A DNA stretch of 64,000 nucleotides from UBA3006 sp036746695 (GCA_036746695.1 DAIODP010000001.1:1054001-1118000); one strand, 5' to 3'. Numbered from the stretch's first letter, positions 24,306 to 33,685 are shown. Made by a program: numbers and translations. The notes: generated by a model from the letters alone, not told the origin.

Positions 24306-25703
24306 ATGTCAAATTCAGACGAGTATCGCAACGATTCACGCTCATCGTCTAGAAGCGCGCAACGAGTTCCGCCACACAACATCGACGCCGAAGCTTCGCT
24401 GCTTGGTGCAATGTTGTTGTCGCGCGATGCAGTTGGTGTCGCCCTCGAACGCGGTGTTCACCCCGACGAGTTTTACAAGCCTTCACATCGGCACATCTAC
24501 GACGCCATTCGGTCGCTGAACACTGGCGGCGAACCCGTAGACCCGATCACGGTTGGCGACGAACTACGTCGTGCAGGCCTGCTTGAAACCGTAGGTGGTC
24601 TTGACGCACTGATGTTGTTGCAAAATGCGACACCAGCGATTACTAGCGCCGACCGTTACGCCAAGATTGTCCGCGAAACCGCAAGGCTTCGTCGACTAAT
24701 TAGCGCAGCCTCTGACATTGCCGAGATTGCGTACAGCGAACCCGACGACGTAGACAAAGCAATTGACAACGCCGAAAGCAAAATTTTCGATGTTTCGGAA
24801 AGCCAGGTTGGAGACAACTCCGAGCGTGTCGACTTGCTCATCAAAAACGCAATGGACAAGTTGGAGGAGCGCTTCAACAACAAAGAGGTGATGAGCGGAG
24901 CACCAACTGGGTTCACCGACCTCGACCGAATTTTGCTTGGGTTGCAGCCCGGCACACTGAACATCGTTGGTGCTCGCCCCGCCATGGGAAAGAGCGCATT
25001 TGCGCTTGGCATTGCGGTGCATGTGGCCCAAGTGGTGCAGCAACCGGTGTTGTTTTTCTCACTTGAAATGGGCAAGGCAGAACTTGCCCAACGTATTCTT
25101 GCCAGCGAAGCGCGAGTGGACGGAACGGTTTTGCGCACTGGTCGTCCGAGCCCCAACGACTGGACGAAAATGGGCCACGCCGTGGGCAGGCTTGACATTC
25201 CGTTGATCATCGACGACAGCGCAGGCACCACCGTGGGCCAAATTCGGGCAAAAGCACGACGCATTTTCAGTCGCGAAGGCGCAATCGCATTAATCGTGAT
25301 CGACTATTTGCAGCTGATGGGCGGCGATGGACGTCCCGAAAACCGACAGCTAGAGGTCAGCGAAATCAGTCGTAAGTTGAAATTGCTCGCACGTGAATTC
25401 AATGTTCCAGTGCTTGCCTTAAGTCAGCTCAGCCGCCAGCTAGAAACACGCACCGACAAGCATCCAACACTTTCCGACCTGCGCGAATCAGGCGCACTCG
25501 AGCAAGACGCCGACGTAGTGATGTTCTTGTATCGCGGAGAAATCTACGACCAAGATCCAAACCTGAAAGGTTTTGCCGAAGTCAACGTTGCTAAGCACCG
25601 TGCTGGCCCGCTTGGTTTGGCACGGTTGGCATGGCAGGCGGTGTACACCCGTTTCGAAAACTTGGCCACAGACCACTCCACTGATACTTCCCTCGGCGAC
25701 TAA
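24306..25703 (+). CDS. dnaB: Replicative DNA helicase DnaB
   Basis: 465-aa hexameric 5'-3' helicase. The N-terminal primase-interacting domain begins near VPPHNIDAEASLLGAMLL. The RecA-like C-terminal domain has Walker A GARPAMGKSAFALG, Walker B ALIVIDYLQLM, and the H4-like QLSRQLETR with the SGALEQDADVVMFLYR motif. There is no intein, unlike several mycobacterial dnaB genes. The position after rplI is conserved. Loading is probably assisted by the DciA-like protein at 3.6 kb. The ATG at 24306 gives a short Ser/Arg-rich leader before the core. Confidence 0.97.
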   Translation: MSNSDEYRNDSRSSSRSAQRVPPHNIDAEASLLGAMLLSRDAVGVALERGVHPDEFYKPSHRHIYDAIRSLNTGGEPVDPITVGDELRRAGLLETVGGLDALMLLQNATPAITSADRYAKIVRETARLRRLISAASDIAEIAYSEPDDVDKAIDNAESKIFDVSESQVGDNSERVDLLIKNAMDKLEERFNNKEVMSGAPTGFTDLDRILLGLQPGTLNIVGARPAMGKSAFALGIAVHVAQVVQQPVLFFSLEMGKAELAQRILASEARVDGTVLRTGRPSPNDWTKMGHAVGRLDIPLIIDDSAGTTVGQIRAKARRIFSREGAIALIVIDYLQLMGGDGRPENRQLEVSEISRKLKLLAREFNVPVLALSQLSRQLETRTDKHPTLSDLRESGALEQDADVVMFLYRGEIYDQDPNLKGFAEVNVAKHRAGPLGLARLAWQAVYTRFENLATDHSTDTSLGD

Positions 25704-25705
25704 AC

Positions 25706-25915
25706 ATGTTTCTTGGCGAGGATTTGCTGGTGTGGTTGGTGCTGGCGTTTGGTGGGGCAATGCTGGTCGGCAACGTATTGGCACTTGTTCGACCACCGAG
25801 CAAACAACAAGATGACGCCGAATTAAATAAGGCGCCAGTCGGCCGAACAATTGCTATGGCCGTAATGGGGGGCATCGCAGCATTGTGGGCCCTCGTCAGT
25901 TTGATCAGCGGTTAA
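25706..25915 (+). CDS. Small two-helix membrane protein
   Basis: 69-aa hydrophobic protein of unknown function. Two membrane helices are likely: about residues 7-27 (LLVWLVLAFGGAMLVGNVLAL) and 48-67 (AMAVMGGIAALWALVSLI), joined by a polar loop (RPPSKQQDDAEL). The ATG starts 2 bp after the dnaB stop, so it is likely the last gene of the rpsF-dnaB operon. I do not recognise a named family. Composition matches its neighbours, which together with the tight spacing supports a real gene. Confidence 0.65.
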   Translation: MFLGEDLLVWLVLAFGGAMLVGNVLALVRPPSKQQDDAELNKAPVGRTIAMAVMGGIAALWALVSLISG

Positions 25916-25985
25916 CCGCAATCAATCAACCTTATTTATTTGCCCATTTCGGCTTGGCGCATGGTTTTCGGTAGGGTGCTCCGTT

Positions 25986-26549
25986 GTGATCCTGTCTGAC
26001 ATCAGCATTCGTGAAGCGCTAGGCGCCGGCCGCATTGTGATCGACCCGCTCGACGAATCGTGCATTCAGCCATCTTCGATCGACGTCAAGATCTCCAATC
26101 TGTTTCGTGTGTTCCGCAACCACACAGCACCAGTGATTGACGTCAAGAAGGATCTCACCGATCTCACCGAATTGATCGAAGTCCCGCTTGACGGTGTGTT
26201 CATGTTGCACCCAGGCGAGTTTGTACTTGGCTCCACCCTGGAGCGCGTTGCAATCGCCGACGACCTTGTTGCTCGTGTTGAGGGCAAAAGCTCACTCGGT
26301 CGTCTTGGGTTGCTCATTCACTCCACCGCCGGATTTATTGACGCCGGGTTTGATGGCCACATCACACTCGAGTTGTCAAACGTTGCCAACTTGCCAATCA
26401 CGTTGTATCCAGGCATGAAAATTGGTCAAGTCAGTTTTATGAACATGACAACACCCGCAGCCAACCCGTACGGCAAAGGTGCTCACGGATCAAAGTATCA
26501 AGGGCAGCGAGGCCCTACGCCAAGTCGATATTTCGAAAACTTTCGTTAA
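25986..26549 (+). CDS. dcd: dCTP deaminase, probably bifunctional dCTP deaminase-dUTPase
   Basis: 187-aa trimeric enzyme. It keeps the signature GKSSLGRLGLLIHSTAGFIDAGFDGHITLELSN-type block, with the catalytic Glu in HITLEL, and the C-terminal HGSKYQGQRGPTPSRYFENF. The C-terminus and length match the mycobacterial enzyme that converts dCTP straight to dUMP. The GTG at 25986 gives the typical MILSDISIREAL start. TAGGGT at 25973-25978 lies 7 nt upstream with no ribosome-binding site, consistent with a leaderless mRNA. A separate dut gene is also present at 63.3 kb. It converges on the Fe-S gene with 3 bp between stops. Confidence 0.93.
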   Translation: MILSDISIREALGAGRIVIDPLDESCIQPSSIDVKISNLFRVFRNHTAPVIDVKKDLTDLTELIEVPLDGVFMLHPGEFVLGSTLERVAIADDLVARVEGKSSLGRLGLLIHSTAGFIDAGFDGHITLELSNVANLPITLYPGMKIGQVSFMNMTTPAANPYGKGAHGSKYQGQRGPTPSRYFENFR

Positions 26550-26552
26550 GCG

Positions 26553-28838
26553 TTATTCGCCTGCAACAGGAACGCCCAAGGGCGCGCCACGTTCAGCAAG
26601 CATTCGCTCGCCGTTTTCAAGTGCGTCGAGCAAGTGAATAGCGATGTCGGCAACTTTTACCTCGTGCTCTTCTTTGCCCGCACCCTTCACGCCGTCGTCA
26701 AGCATGATGTAACAGAACGGGCATGCGGTGGCAACACGTGACGCGCCAGTAGAAATTGCTTCTGCTGCTCGTTCGTCGTTCACCTTTGTGCCGATGGTTT
26801 CTTCCATCCACATGCGGGCTCCGCCAGCACCGCAGCACATGCCCTGTGTTCCGTTGCGAGGCATCTCGACAACATCAACACCCTTGATCGAACTCACAAC
26901 ATTGCGAGGTGCAAGGTAGACATCGTTATGTCTGCCCAGGTAGCACGAGTCGTGATAGGTGATGCGCTCTTCGAGCGTTGCGTTACTCACATCGAGTTTG
27001 CCCGAGTCGATGAGGTGCTCCAACAACTGCGAGTGGTGAATCACTTCGTACATTCCACCAAGTTGTGGATACTCATTCGCGAGCGTGTTGAAGCAGTGTG
27101 GGCACTGCGTAATAATTTTGCGCACTCCCATTCCGTTCAGCATTTCAATGTTTGGCATCGCCAACATTTGGAAGAGGTATTCGTTTCCGCTTCGTCGAGC
27201 GCTGTCACCGGTGCACATTTCGCTTGGTCCAAGAATTGCAACGTCGACACCTGCGCGCTTCAACAGTTTTGCCATTGACTGCGTTACCTTCTTGTTCTTG
27301 TCGTCGAAGCTTCCTGCGCAACCAACCCAGTACAAGTACTCGTGGTTAAACGCCGCACCTGGATCGAGCACCTGCACGTCCAAGTCTTTTGCCCAGTCGC
27401 CACGCTCACCTTGGTTCATTCCCCAAGGGTTGCCCTGGTTCTCCATTGCGCGGTATGCGTTACCTAGTTCGGCCGGGAAGTCGCTTTCCATCAGTGCCAA
27501 ATAGCGGCGCATGTCAAGGATCTTGTCGAGGATTTCAATATTTACTGGGCAGATCTCGTCGCATGCTTTGCAACTTGTGCACGCCCAGATTTCTTCAGTG
27601 GTGATGCGCTCGAAGAGCGAATTGGCGGAAATGGTGATTTCGCTGTCGACACCAATTGGGGGCGACACTTTTCCGCCGGGAGCATGTGCGGCTGTAGCAG
27701 CCATTACTTCGCCGCTCTTCAACACAATTTCGCGCGGGTCGAGTGGCTTGCCAGTTGCGTGCGCGGGGCACACACTGGTGCAGCGTCCACACATGGTGCA
27801 TGCATCCAAGTCCAGCAATTGTTTCCAGGTGAAGTCCTCAACAACGTGCGCACCAAATGTTTCGAGCGATGTCTCGGTGAGGTTTGGCATTGCCTTCATT
27901 GCACCCTTTGGACGATCACGGTCTTTTAGGTACATGTTGAGTGGCGAGGTAAAAATATGACGCAACATAGTCACAGGCAAGATGACCAAGAAGGCAATGA
28001 ATGTTGCAACGTGTGCAAGCCACCATCCTTGATGCCAGGTGGTCAGTACGTCCGGCGAAGCGCCGTTGACAAGTTGTGCCAGTGGGTAACCAACGAAGCT
28101 CCACTTCTCGTGGTCAAGGTTGACGCCCGCAGCTTGACCCTGAGCAATTCGGAACATTTCGGCACCAAAGCCGGTGACACCGATTGCCAATAACACGCCG
28201 AGAATGATCGCGTGTTCCGGCTTGCTCTTAATCCGGATGCGATACGGGCGTTGCACGTACCGGCGCACAATTGCCCACACCACGCCGCCAGTAAACATGA
28301 GACCCGCGAAATCACCGACAGCCGCATAACCGCGGTACACGTCGCCGTGCAAGAACTTGAGTGCGGGCGGCATCTGGTGGTCGATCTCGAGCACGGTGGT
28401 GACGCCCAACAAGATAAGGAAACCGAAGTACATCATCGAGTGCATGAGGCCCGCTGCGCTGTCGCGCAACAGTGTTCGCATGTACACACCGGCCCGGTAG
28501 TCGGCCAGGCGCTGCTTCACATTCTTGCGGGTGGTTTTGCGCTTATCTGGCGCGCCGCGCTCCCAGTTGCGAATGCGGTGTGCAAAACGCAGCGATCCCC
28601 AAATAAGCAACATCGGGATGATCGTGTAAAAAGCAAGCTTGAAGTAACCGGGAAGGCCTTCAAATACTTTGCGGTGAATCTTGGAGTCACCCTCCCATCC
28701 AGTGATCTGAGGAATGATTCCTGAGATCATGGTGAACACGCCGATGCCGACACCAAAAGCGATGGAGATTTGGTATGGCTTAAGGCGGCGTGAGCCGGTT
28801 GACGAGTCTGGGGTGGCCTGCGTGGTGTCCATGAGCAT
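26553..28838 (-). CDS. Membrane-bound Fe-S oxidoreductase with CCG domains (Rv0338c/HdrD-like)
   Basis: 761-aa membrane protein. The N-terminal ~320 residues hold several membrane helices of the nitrate reductase gamma/respiratory cytochrome b type (FGVGIGVFTMISGI, FLILLGVTTVLEID and others). Two 4Fe-4S motifs follow: CTMCGRCTSVCPAHATG and CTSCKACDEICPVN. The C-terminal half has two cysteine-rich CCG domains, with TQCPHCFNTLANEYP, GMCCGAGGARMW and ACPFCYIML. The layout matches actinobacterial Rv0338c-like proteins, thought to pass electrons between a membrane carrier and an unknown substrate. No partner flavoprotein gene is adjacent. An in-frame ATG at 28832 is an alternative start. Confidence 0.88.
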   Translation of the reverse strand: MLMDTTQATPDSSTGSRRLKPYQISIAFGVGIGVFTMISGIIPQITGWEGDSKIHRKVFEGLPGYFKLAFYTIIPMLLIWGSLRFAHRIRNWERGAPDKRKTTRKNVKQRLADYRAGVYMRTLLRDSAAGLMHSMMYFGFLILLGVTTVLEIDHQMPPALKFLHGDVYRGYAAVGDFAGLMFTGGVVWAIVRRYVQRPYRIRIKSKPEHAIILGVLLAIGVTGFGAEMFRIAQGQAAGVNLDHEKWSFVGYPLAQLVNGASPDVLTTWHQGWWLAHVATFIAFLVILPVTMLRHIFTSPLNMYLKDRDRPKGAMKAMPNLTETSLETFGAHVVEDFTWKQLLDLDACTMCGRCTSVCPAHATGKPLDPREIVLKSGEVMAATAAHAPGGKVSPPIGVDSEITISANSLFERITTEEIWACTSCKACDEICPVNIEILDKILDMRRYLALMESDFPAELGNAYRAMENQGNPWGMNQGERGDWAKDLDVQVLDPGAAFNHEYLYWVGCAGSFDDKNKKVTQSMAKLLKRAGVDVAILGPSEMCTGDSARRSGNEYLFQMLAMPNIEMLNGMGVRKIITQCPHCFNTLANEYPQLGGMYEVIHHSQLLEHLIDSGKLDVSNATLEERITYHDSCYLGRHNDVYLAPRNVVSSIKGVDVVEMPRNGTQGMCCGAGGARMWMEETIGTKVNDERAAEAISTGASRVATACPFCYIMLDDGVKGAGKEEHEVKVADIAIHLLDALENGERMLAERGAPLGVPVAGE

Positions 28839-28889
28839 CTCACGCTAGTCCGCCCTGCCGCGACGGCAAAGACTCAGCGGTATCTGGAT

Positions 28890-29651
28890 TTAGCCCGTTG
28901 CTTGCTTGCCGACGGCTGCGGTTGCTGCGGCAATTGCTTGAGCATCACCCATGAACTGAACCGTTGCTACATCCATATTTGCGGTGAATGTGTATTTGCG
29001 GGGAACCCCCGTCGGAATGTTGAATTCGGCAATGTCGTCTTTCGAGATGTGTTCCAAATGCATTACGAGTGCACGCAACGAGTTGCCGTGCGCGGTGATT
29101 AATACATCTTCGTTATTGACAAGTTGTGGAACGACCATGTCATTCCAATAGGGAAGCACGCGCACGATTACGTCTTGCAAACATTCTGTTGCCGGCAACT
29201 CTTTCGGGTCTAGGCCTTCGGCTACAAGTGCCGCGTAGCGGGGGTCATTGATCGGGTGTTCGGGGCTTGTTGTATCTACCGGTGGCGGAGCAACATCAAA
29301 ACTTCTGCGCCAGATCATGGTTTGTTCGGCGCCATGCAACTGGGTAGTTGCCTTTTTATCTAGCCCTTGCAGTGCTCCGTAATGGCGTTCGTTCAATCGC
29401 CATGTTCGTGCAACGGGCAAGTCGGCCTGACCCATTTCTTCAAGGACTAAACGATTTGTCTCCATTGCCCGTTGTAGCAGGCTGGTGTGGGCGGCGGAAA
29501 AATGAAACCCTTCCGCGCGCAACAGCACCCCGGCGGCTTTGGCCTCGGCAACTCCCTGGCTGGTGAGCGGCACGTCGTGCCAACCCGTGAACAGGTTCAG
29601 TTCATTCCAGGTGCTTTGGCCGTGTCGAAGAAGAATCAGGGTTCCGGGCAT
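28890..29651 (-). CDS. gpmA: 2,3-bisphosphoglycerate-dependent phosphoglycerate mutase
   Basis: 253-aa glycolytic enzyme interconverting 3- and 2-phosphoglycerate through a phosphohistidine. The N-terminus LILLRHGQSTWNELNLFTGWHDVPLT holds the catalytic RHG histidine, with RRSFDVAPPP and the second-histidine motif LITAHGNSLRALVMHLE. All active-site residues look intact. The ATG at 29651 starts the family's usual MPGTLILLRHG. It is divergent from dnaK, so its promoter shares the 187-bp spacer carrying the HAIR operator. Confidence 0.96.
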   Translation of the reverse strand: MPGTLILLRHGQSTWNELNLFTGWHDVPLTSQGVAEAKAAGVLLRAEGFHFSAAHTSLLQRAMETNRLVLEEMGQADLPVARTWRLNERHYGALQGLDKKATTQLHGAEQTMIWRRSFDVAPPPVDTTSPEHPINDPRYAALVAEGLDPKELPATECLQDVIVRVLPYWNDMVVPQLVNNEDVLITAHGNSLRALVMHLEHISKDDIAEFNIPTGVPRKYTFTANMDVATVQFMGDAQAIAAATAAVGKQATG

Positions 29652-29703
29652 TCCTAAATAGTAGGACTACAGCGCCAAACCCCGAAAAGGGCGCCTGTGA
29701 CAT

Positions 29704-29728
29704 AAGTTGAGTGACCATCACTCAACTT
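29704..29728. promoter_or_regulatory. HAIR operator (HspR-binding site) upstream of dnaK
   Basis: Inverted repeat AAGTTGAGTGA-CCA-TCACTCAACTT. Its core TTGAGT-N7-ACTCAA matches the HAIR consensus CTTGAGT-N7-ACTCAAG except for the outermost C and G. It lies 110 bp before the dnaK start and 53 bp from the start of gpmA. HspR, encoded four genes downstream in the operon, is the expected repressor. Confidence 0.93.
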
Positions 29729-29838
29729 TTGTGTACGCGGGGTTGTCAGCATCATCACGCTCCACTATTATTGATGGGGCAAGGCCACTAGGCCGGGCAG
29801 TTATCCCCGAAACTCACCACATTGGAGTAGTAGACACC

Positions 29839-31677
29839 ATGGCAAAAGCAGTCGGAATCGATCTTGGAACCACAAACTCGGTAGTTGCCGTTTTAGAGGC
29901 TGGCGAACCCGTTGTTATTCCTAACTCTGAAGGCTCACGCACCACCCCGTCGGTCGTGGCATTTTCGAAGGCCGGAGAAGTATTGGTCGGCGAAGTGGCA
30001 AAGCGCCAGGCAATCACCAACCCAGACCGCACCTTTCGCAGCATCAAAAGGCACATGGGCGAAAATTGGAAGTCCGACGATGTAGATGGCAAGAAGTACA
30101 CGCCACAAGAAATCAGCGCGCGAACACTCATGAAGTTGAAGCGCGACGCCGAGGCGTATCTGGGTGACACAGTGACTCAAGCCGTGATCACGGTGCCCGC
30201 ATATTTTGACGACGCACAGCGCACCGCAACCAAAGAGGCCGGACAAATTGCCGGGCTCGAAGTGCTGCGCATTATTAACGAACCAACTGCTGCTGCGCTT
30301 GCGTACGGGCTTGACAAGGGCAGCGAAGACGAAACCATTTTGGTTTTCGACTTGGGCGGCGGAACGTTCGACGTGAGCGTGCTCGAAATCGGCGATGGTG
30401 TGTTCGAAGTAAAGAGCACGCACGGCGACACACACCTCGGTGGTGACGACTGGGACCAACGAATCATCGACTGGATGGTTCAGCAGTTCAAATCTGCGCA
30501 CGGTGTCGACCTTGCCGCCGACCGCATGGCAACACAACGCCTGAAAGAAGCAGCAGAGAAAGCAAAGATTGAGCTTTCGCAAACGCAGCAAACACAAATC
30601 AACTTGCCGTTTATCACTGCAACCCCAGACGGCCCACTACACATGGACGAAACGTTGACGCGCGCCAAGTTTCAGGAAATGACAGCCGACTTGATCGAGC
30701 GTTGCCGCAAACCATTCGAGCAGGCAATCACTGACGCAGGTTTGTCCAAGGGCCAGATCCATCATGTCATTTTGGTTGGCGGTTCTACACGTATGCCGGC
30801 TGTGCAAGACCTCGTTCAAGGCCTCACCGGCAAAGAACCAAACCGCACGGTTAACCCCGACGAAGTTGTTGCAGTCGGCGCAGCCGTGCAAGCAGGTGTT
30901 TTGCGCGGAGACGTGAAGGATGTGTTGTTGCTCGACGTAACACCGCTTTCGCTCGGCATCGAAACCAAGGGTGGTGTGATGACCAAACTCATCGAACGCA
31001 ACACCACCATTCCAACCCGCCGTACAGAGGTGTTTACAACCGCAGACGACATGCAGCCGTCCGTGGAAATTCACGTCTTGCAAGGCGAGCGCGAAATGGC
31101 CAGTTACAACAAGACACTTGGCAAATTCCAGTTGGTGGATCTACCACCAGCTCCTCGCGGTGTTCCACAAATCGAAGTCACGTTCGATATCGACGCCAAC
31201 GGCATTGTTCATGTTTCTGCGAAGGATCGTGCGACAAGCAAAGAGCAGTCGATGACCATCACCGGTCAGTCGTCATTGAACAAGGACGACATCGACAAGA
31301 TGGTGAAAGACGCCGAAGCACACGCCGAGGAAGATCGACTCCGTCGCGACGAAGCAGAAGTTCGTAACAACGCCGACTCCTTGGTGTACCAAACCGAAAA
31401 GGTGTTGCGAGAACAAGGCGACAAAGTGTCCGAAGACGAGCGCACCGCCGTTGAGGGCCCACTTGCCGACTTGAAAACAGCGCTGCAAGGTTCCGACACG
31501 GCAGCAATCAAGTCCGCTACCGAGAAACTGATGGAGTCCAGTCAAGCGTTTAGCCAGAAGCTGTACGAAGCAGCTGCTCGAGACACCAATGCTGCAGGCA
31601 CGTCTGCAAGCGGTCAGGGTGCTGCTGGCGGAAACGACGACGACATCGTCGATGCCGAAATCGTTGACGAGAAGTAA
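29839..31677 (+). CDS. dnaK: Chaperone DnaK (Hsp70)
   Basis: 612-aa ATP-dependent chaperone. The start at 29839 gives MAKAVGIDLGTTNSVVAVLE; the frame is open upstream but without similarity. The ATPase domain carries the VFDLGGGTFDVS and VILVGGSTRMPAVQ signatures, followed by the linker DVLLLDVTPLSLGIE, the substrate-binding beta domain and the helical lid. The Gly/Ala-rich tail ends in DDIVDAEIVDEK, resembling the conserved EEVD-like acidic bacterial end. It leads the dnaK-grpE-dnaJ-hspR-clpB operon under a HAIR operator. Confidence 0.98.
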   Translation: MAKAVGIDLGTTNSVVAVLEAGEPVVIPNSEGSRTTPSVVAFSKAGEVLVGEVAKRQAITNPDRTFRSIKRHMGENWKSDDVDGKKYTPQEISARTLMKLKRDAEAYLGDTVTQAVITVPAYFDDAQRTATKEAGQIAGLEVLRIINEPTAAALAYGLDKGSEDETILVFDLGGGTFDVSVLEIGDGVFEVKSTHGDTHLGGDDWDQRIIDWMVQQFKSAHGVDLAADRMATQRLKEAAEKAKIELSQTQQTQINLPFITATPDGPLHMDETLTRAKFQEMTADLIERCRKPFEQAITDAGLSKGQIHHVILVGGSTRMPAVQDLVQGLTGKEPNRTVNPDEVVAVGAAVQAGVLRGDVKDVLLLDVTPLSLGIETKGGVMTKLIERNTTIPTRRTEVFTTADDMQPSVEIHVLQGEREMASYNKTLGKFQLVDLPPAPRGVPQIEVTFDIDANGIVHVSAKDRATSKEQSMTITGQSSLNKDDIDKMVKDAEAHAEEDRLRRDEAEVRNNADSLVYQTEKVLREQGDKVSEDERTAVEGPLADLKTALQGSDTAAIKSATEKLMESSQAFSQKLYEAAARDTNAAGTSASGQGAAGGNDDDIVDAEIVDEK

Positions 31678-31680
31678 GTA

Positions 31681-32175
31681 ATGGAGTCCGAAAAGCCAAC
31701 CGAGGTAACAGAGTCGGATGTTGAGTTAGTCGAGGACGTTCAAGATGTTCTTGCCGAACTCAACATCGATGAGGTGATTAAAGAACGCGACGAGTTCAAA
31801 GACATTGCGCTGCGCGTGCAAGCCGACTTCGAGAATTATCGAAAGCGTGCCGCCGTGCAACTCACCGACGAAGTTGATCGCTCGACTGGCCGCATTGTTG
31901 AAGCGATGTTGCCAGTCTTGGACGCGTGTGAGGCTGCGGTCGCACACGGAGTCGAAGGCGTCGAGAATATTTGGTCGTCGCTGTTAGGAACGTTGCAAAA
32001 AAGCGGCCTCGAAGCACTTGATCTGCAGGGAAAGCCATTCGACCCGGCGCTAGCCGAGGCGGTTTTGCACGAAGAAGGTGACGGCGGCGAAGCCGTGGTT
32101 GTTGAAGTGCTGCGTACCGGTTACCGCTGGAAAGGTCGCGTGCTTCGTGCCGCAATGGTCAAGGTAAAGGGATAA
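31681..32175 (+). CDS. grpE: Nucleotide exchange factor GrpE
   Basis: 164-aa cochaperone that exchanges ADP on DnaK. An acidic N-terminus precedes the long dimerising helix (ERDEFKDIALRVQADFENYRKRAA), with the highly conserved RVQADFENYRKR. The C-terminal beta domain has PFDPALAEAVLHEEG and VLRTGYRWKGRVLRAAMVKV. It is a little short, mostly in the acidic N-terminal region. It starts 3 bp after dnaK and ends 2 bp before dnaJ. Confidence 0.95.
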   Translation: MESEKPTEVTESDVELVEDVQDVLAELNIDEVIKERDEFKDIALRVQADFENYRKRAAVQLTDEVDRSTGRIVEAMLPVLDACEAAVAHGVEGVENIWSSLLGTLQKSGLEALDLQGKPFDPALAEAVLHEEGDGGEAVVVEVLRTGYRWKGRVLRAAMVKVKG

Positions 32176-32177
32176 CC

Positions 32178-33296
32178 ATGCAACGCGAGTGGTTTGAAAA
32201 GGACTACTACGCCACGCTCGGTGTTGCGCAAAGTGCAACAGCAAAAGAAATTACCAAGGCGTACCGAAAGTTGGCTCGCCAATATCATCCCGACACCAAC
32301 CCCAACAATGCAGCAGCCGAGGAAAAGTTCAAGGAAGTTTCTAGCGCTTACGACGTGTTGGGCGATGAAGAAAAACGCAAGGAGTACGACGAGGTCCGCC
32401 GTTCGGGGTCAAATGGTGGCGGGTTTCGTATGGATCCCAACTTTTCGGGCGGTGAAGGATTCGGAGACATATTCAGCCAGATGTTTGGCGGCGCGAGGCG
32501 CCGTGGCTCTGCCGGCGTTGGCCCGCAGCGCGGCGGAGATATTGAAGCAACCCTGACACTTGATTTTTCGGATGCCGTGCAAGGTCTCACCACCGAGTTA
32601 CACATCACCAGCGAAGCACAATGCACTGGGTGCAATGGTTCGGGTGCGCGCCAAGGCACTACGCCAAAGCGCTGTCCAACGTGTCAAGGCCGCGGCTCGG
32701 TAGAAGACAATCAAGGCGTCTTTGCTTTTTCGTCACCATGCCCACAATGCAGCGGACGAACGGTGATCATCGAATACCCATGCGCTGGTTGCAGGGGCAC
32801 TGGCCGAGAAATGCGGCCGCGTGATGTCAACGTGCGCATCCCTGCCGGCGTTGCTGACGGGCAGCGCATTCGCTTAAAGGGCAGAGGAACACCTGGCACG
32901 AACGGCGGCCCCGCTGGCGATCTTTTTGTGATGTGTCATGTTGCAGCGCACAAAATCTTTGGTCGTGATGGCAATCACCTCACTGTTCGCCTGCCCATTA
33001 CCTTTGCCGAAGCAGCGTTGGGTGCAGACATTGAAGTGCCAACGCTAAGTGGCGAGGCCGTCACATTGAGATTGAAGGCAGGAACGCAATCTGGTTCGCG
33101 CCACCGCGTCAAAGGAAAAGGTATTGCCTCGGTAAAGACAACGGGAGATCTCATTGTTTCCGTCGATGTCGTTGTTCCAACCGAATTAACAGACGAGCAA
33201 AAAGAAGCAGTTGTTGCATTTGCTCATGCATCAGATGGCTCACCCCGCGACACTGTTCTCGCGCAGGCGAAACAGTCGAAGAGAGCATCATCGTGA
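32178..33296 (+). CDS. dnaJ: Chaperone DnaJ (Hsp40, type I)
   Basis: 372-aa DnaK cochaperone. The J domain (about residues 8-75) contains the HPD motif in RQYHPDTNP. A Gly/Phe-rich stretch follows (GFRMDPNFSGGEGFGD). The zinc domain has four CxxC repeats: CTGCNGSG, CPTCQGRG, CPQCSGRT and CAGCRGTG; the third departs from CxxCxGxG at the last position. The C-terminal substrate domains follow. It overlaps hspR by 4 nt. A typical actinobacterial DnaJ1/DnaJ2 length. Confidence 0.96.
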   Translation: MQREWFEKDYYATLGVAQSATAKEITKAYRKLARQYHPDTNPNNAAAEEKFKEVSSAYDVLGDEEKRKEYDEVRRSGSNGGGFRMDPNFSGGEGFGDIFSQMFGGARRRGSAGVGPQRGGDIEATLTLDFSDAVQGLTTELHITSEAQCTGCNGSGARQGTTPKRCPTCQGRGSVEDNQGVFAFSSPCPQCSGRTVIIEYPCAGCRGTGREMRPRDVNVRIPAGVADGQRIRLKGRGTPGTNGGPAGDLFVMCHVAAHKIFGRDGNHLTVRLPITFAEAALGADIEVPTLSGEAVTLRLKAGTQSGSRHRVKGKGIASVKTTGDLIVSVDVVVPTELTDEQKEAVVAFAHASDGSPRDTVLAQAKQSKRASS

Positions 33297-33685
33297 AGCG
33301 CGAGCCGCACGCCGTTTATGTCATTTCGGTTGCTGCCGAAATCGCGGGAGTGCATCCGCAGACGTTGCGCATTTACGAGCGCCGAGGATTGTTGCAACCC
33401 GCTCGCACCTCGGGTGGCAACCGCCGATACAGCAATGCCGACATTCAGCGCTTACAGCGCATCGCCGAATTGGCAGAGATGGGAATGAACCTCGAAGGCA
33501 TTCGTCAGGTGCTCGAACTGGAGTCTGAAGTTGCACGCCTCTCGAATGAGGTGGTTCGTCTCCATCAAGAATTGGCGCAAGCCATCACCGATACTGGCCG
33601 CCGCGGTCGCTACGAACTTGTTCCGCTGCGCCAAGCAATTGCAGTGTTTGGCAAGAAACCCAGCATCTTTGAAGAGGAGGAGTAA
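33293..33685 (+). CDS. hspR: Heat-shock repressor HspR (MerR family)
   Basis: 130-aa MerR-family transcriptional repressor. The winged helix-turn-helix spans about residues 8-75: VISVAAEIAGVHPQTLRIYERRGLL, then the wing PARTSGGNRRYSNADI and LQRIAELAEMGMNLEGIRQVL. A coiled-coil dimerisation helix and a short acidic tail follow. The GTG start overlaps the dnaJ stop (GTGA). Known HspR proteins bind HAIR sites with DnaK as corepressor, and such a site lies before dnaK, so the operon is presumably autoregulated. Confidence 0.95.
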   Translation: MKREPHAVYVISVAAEIAGVHPQTLRIYERRGLLQPARTSGGNRRYSNADIQRLQRIAELAEMGMNLEGIRQVLELESEVARLSNEVVRLHQELAQAITDTGRRGRYELVPLRQAIAVFGKKPSIFEEEE

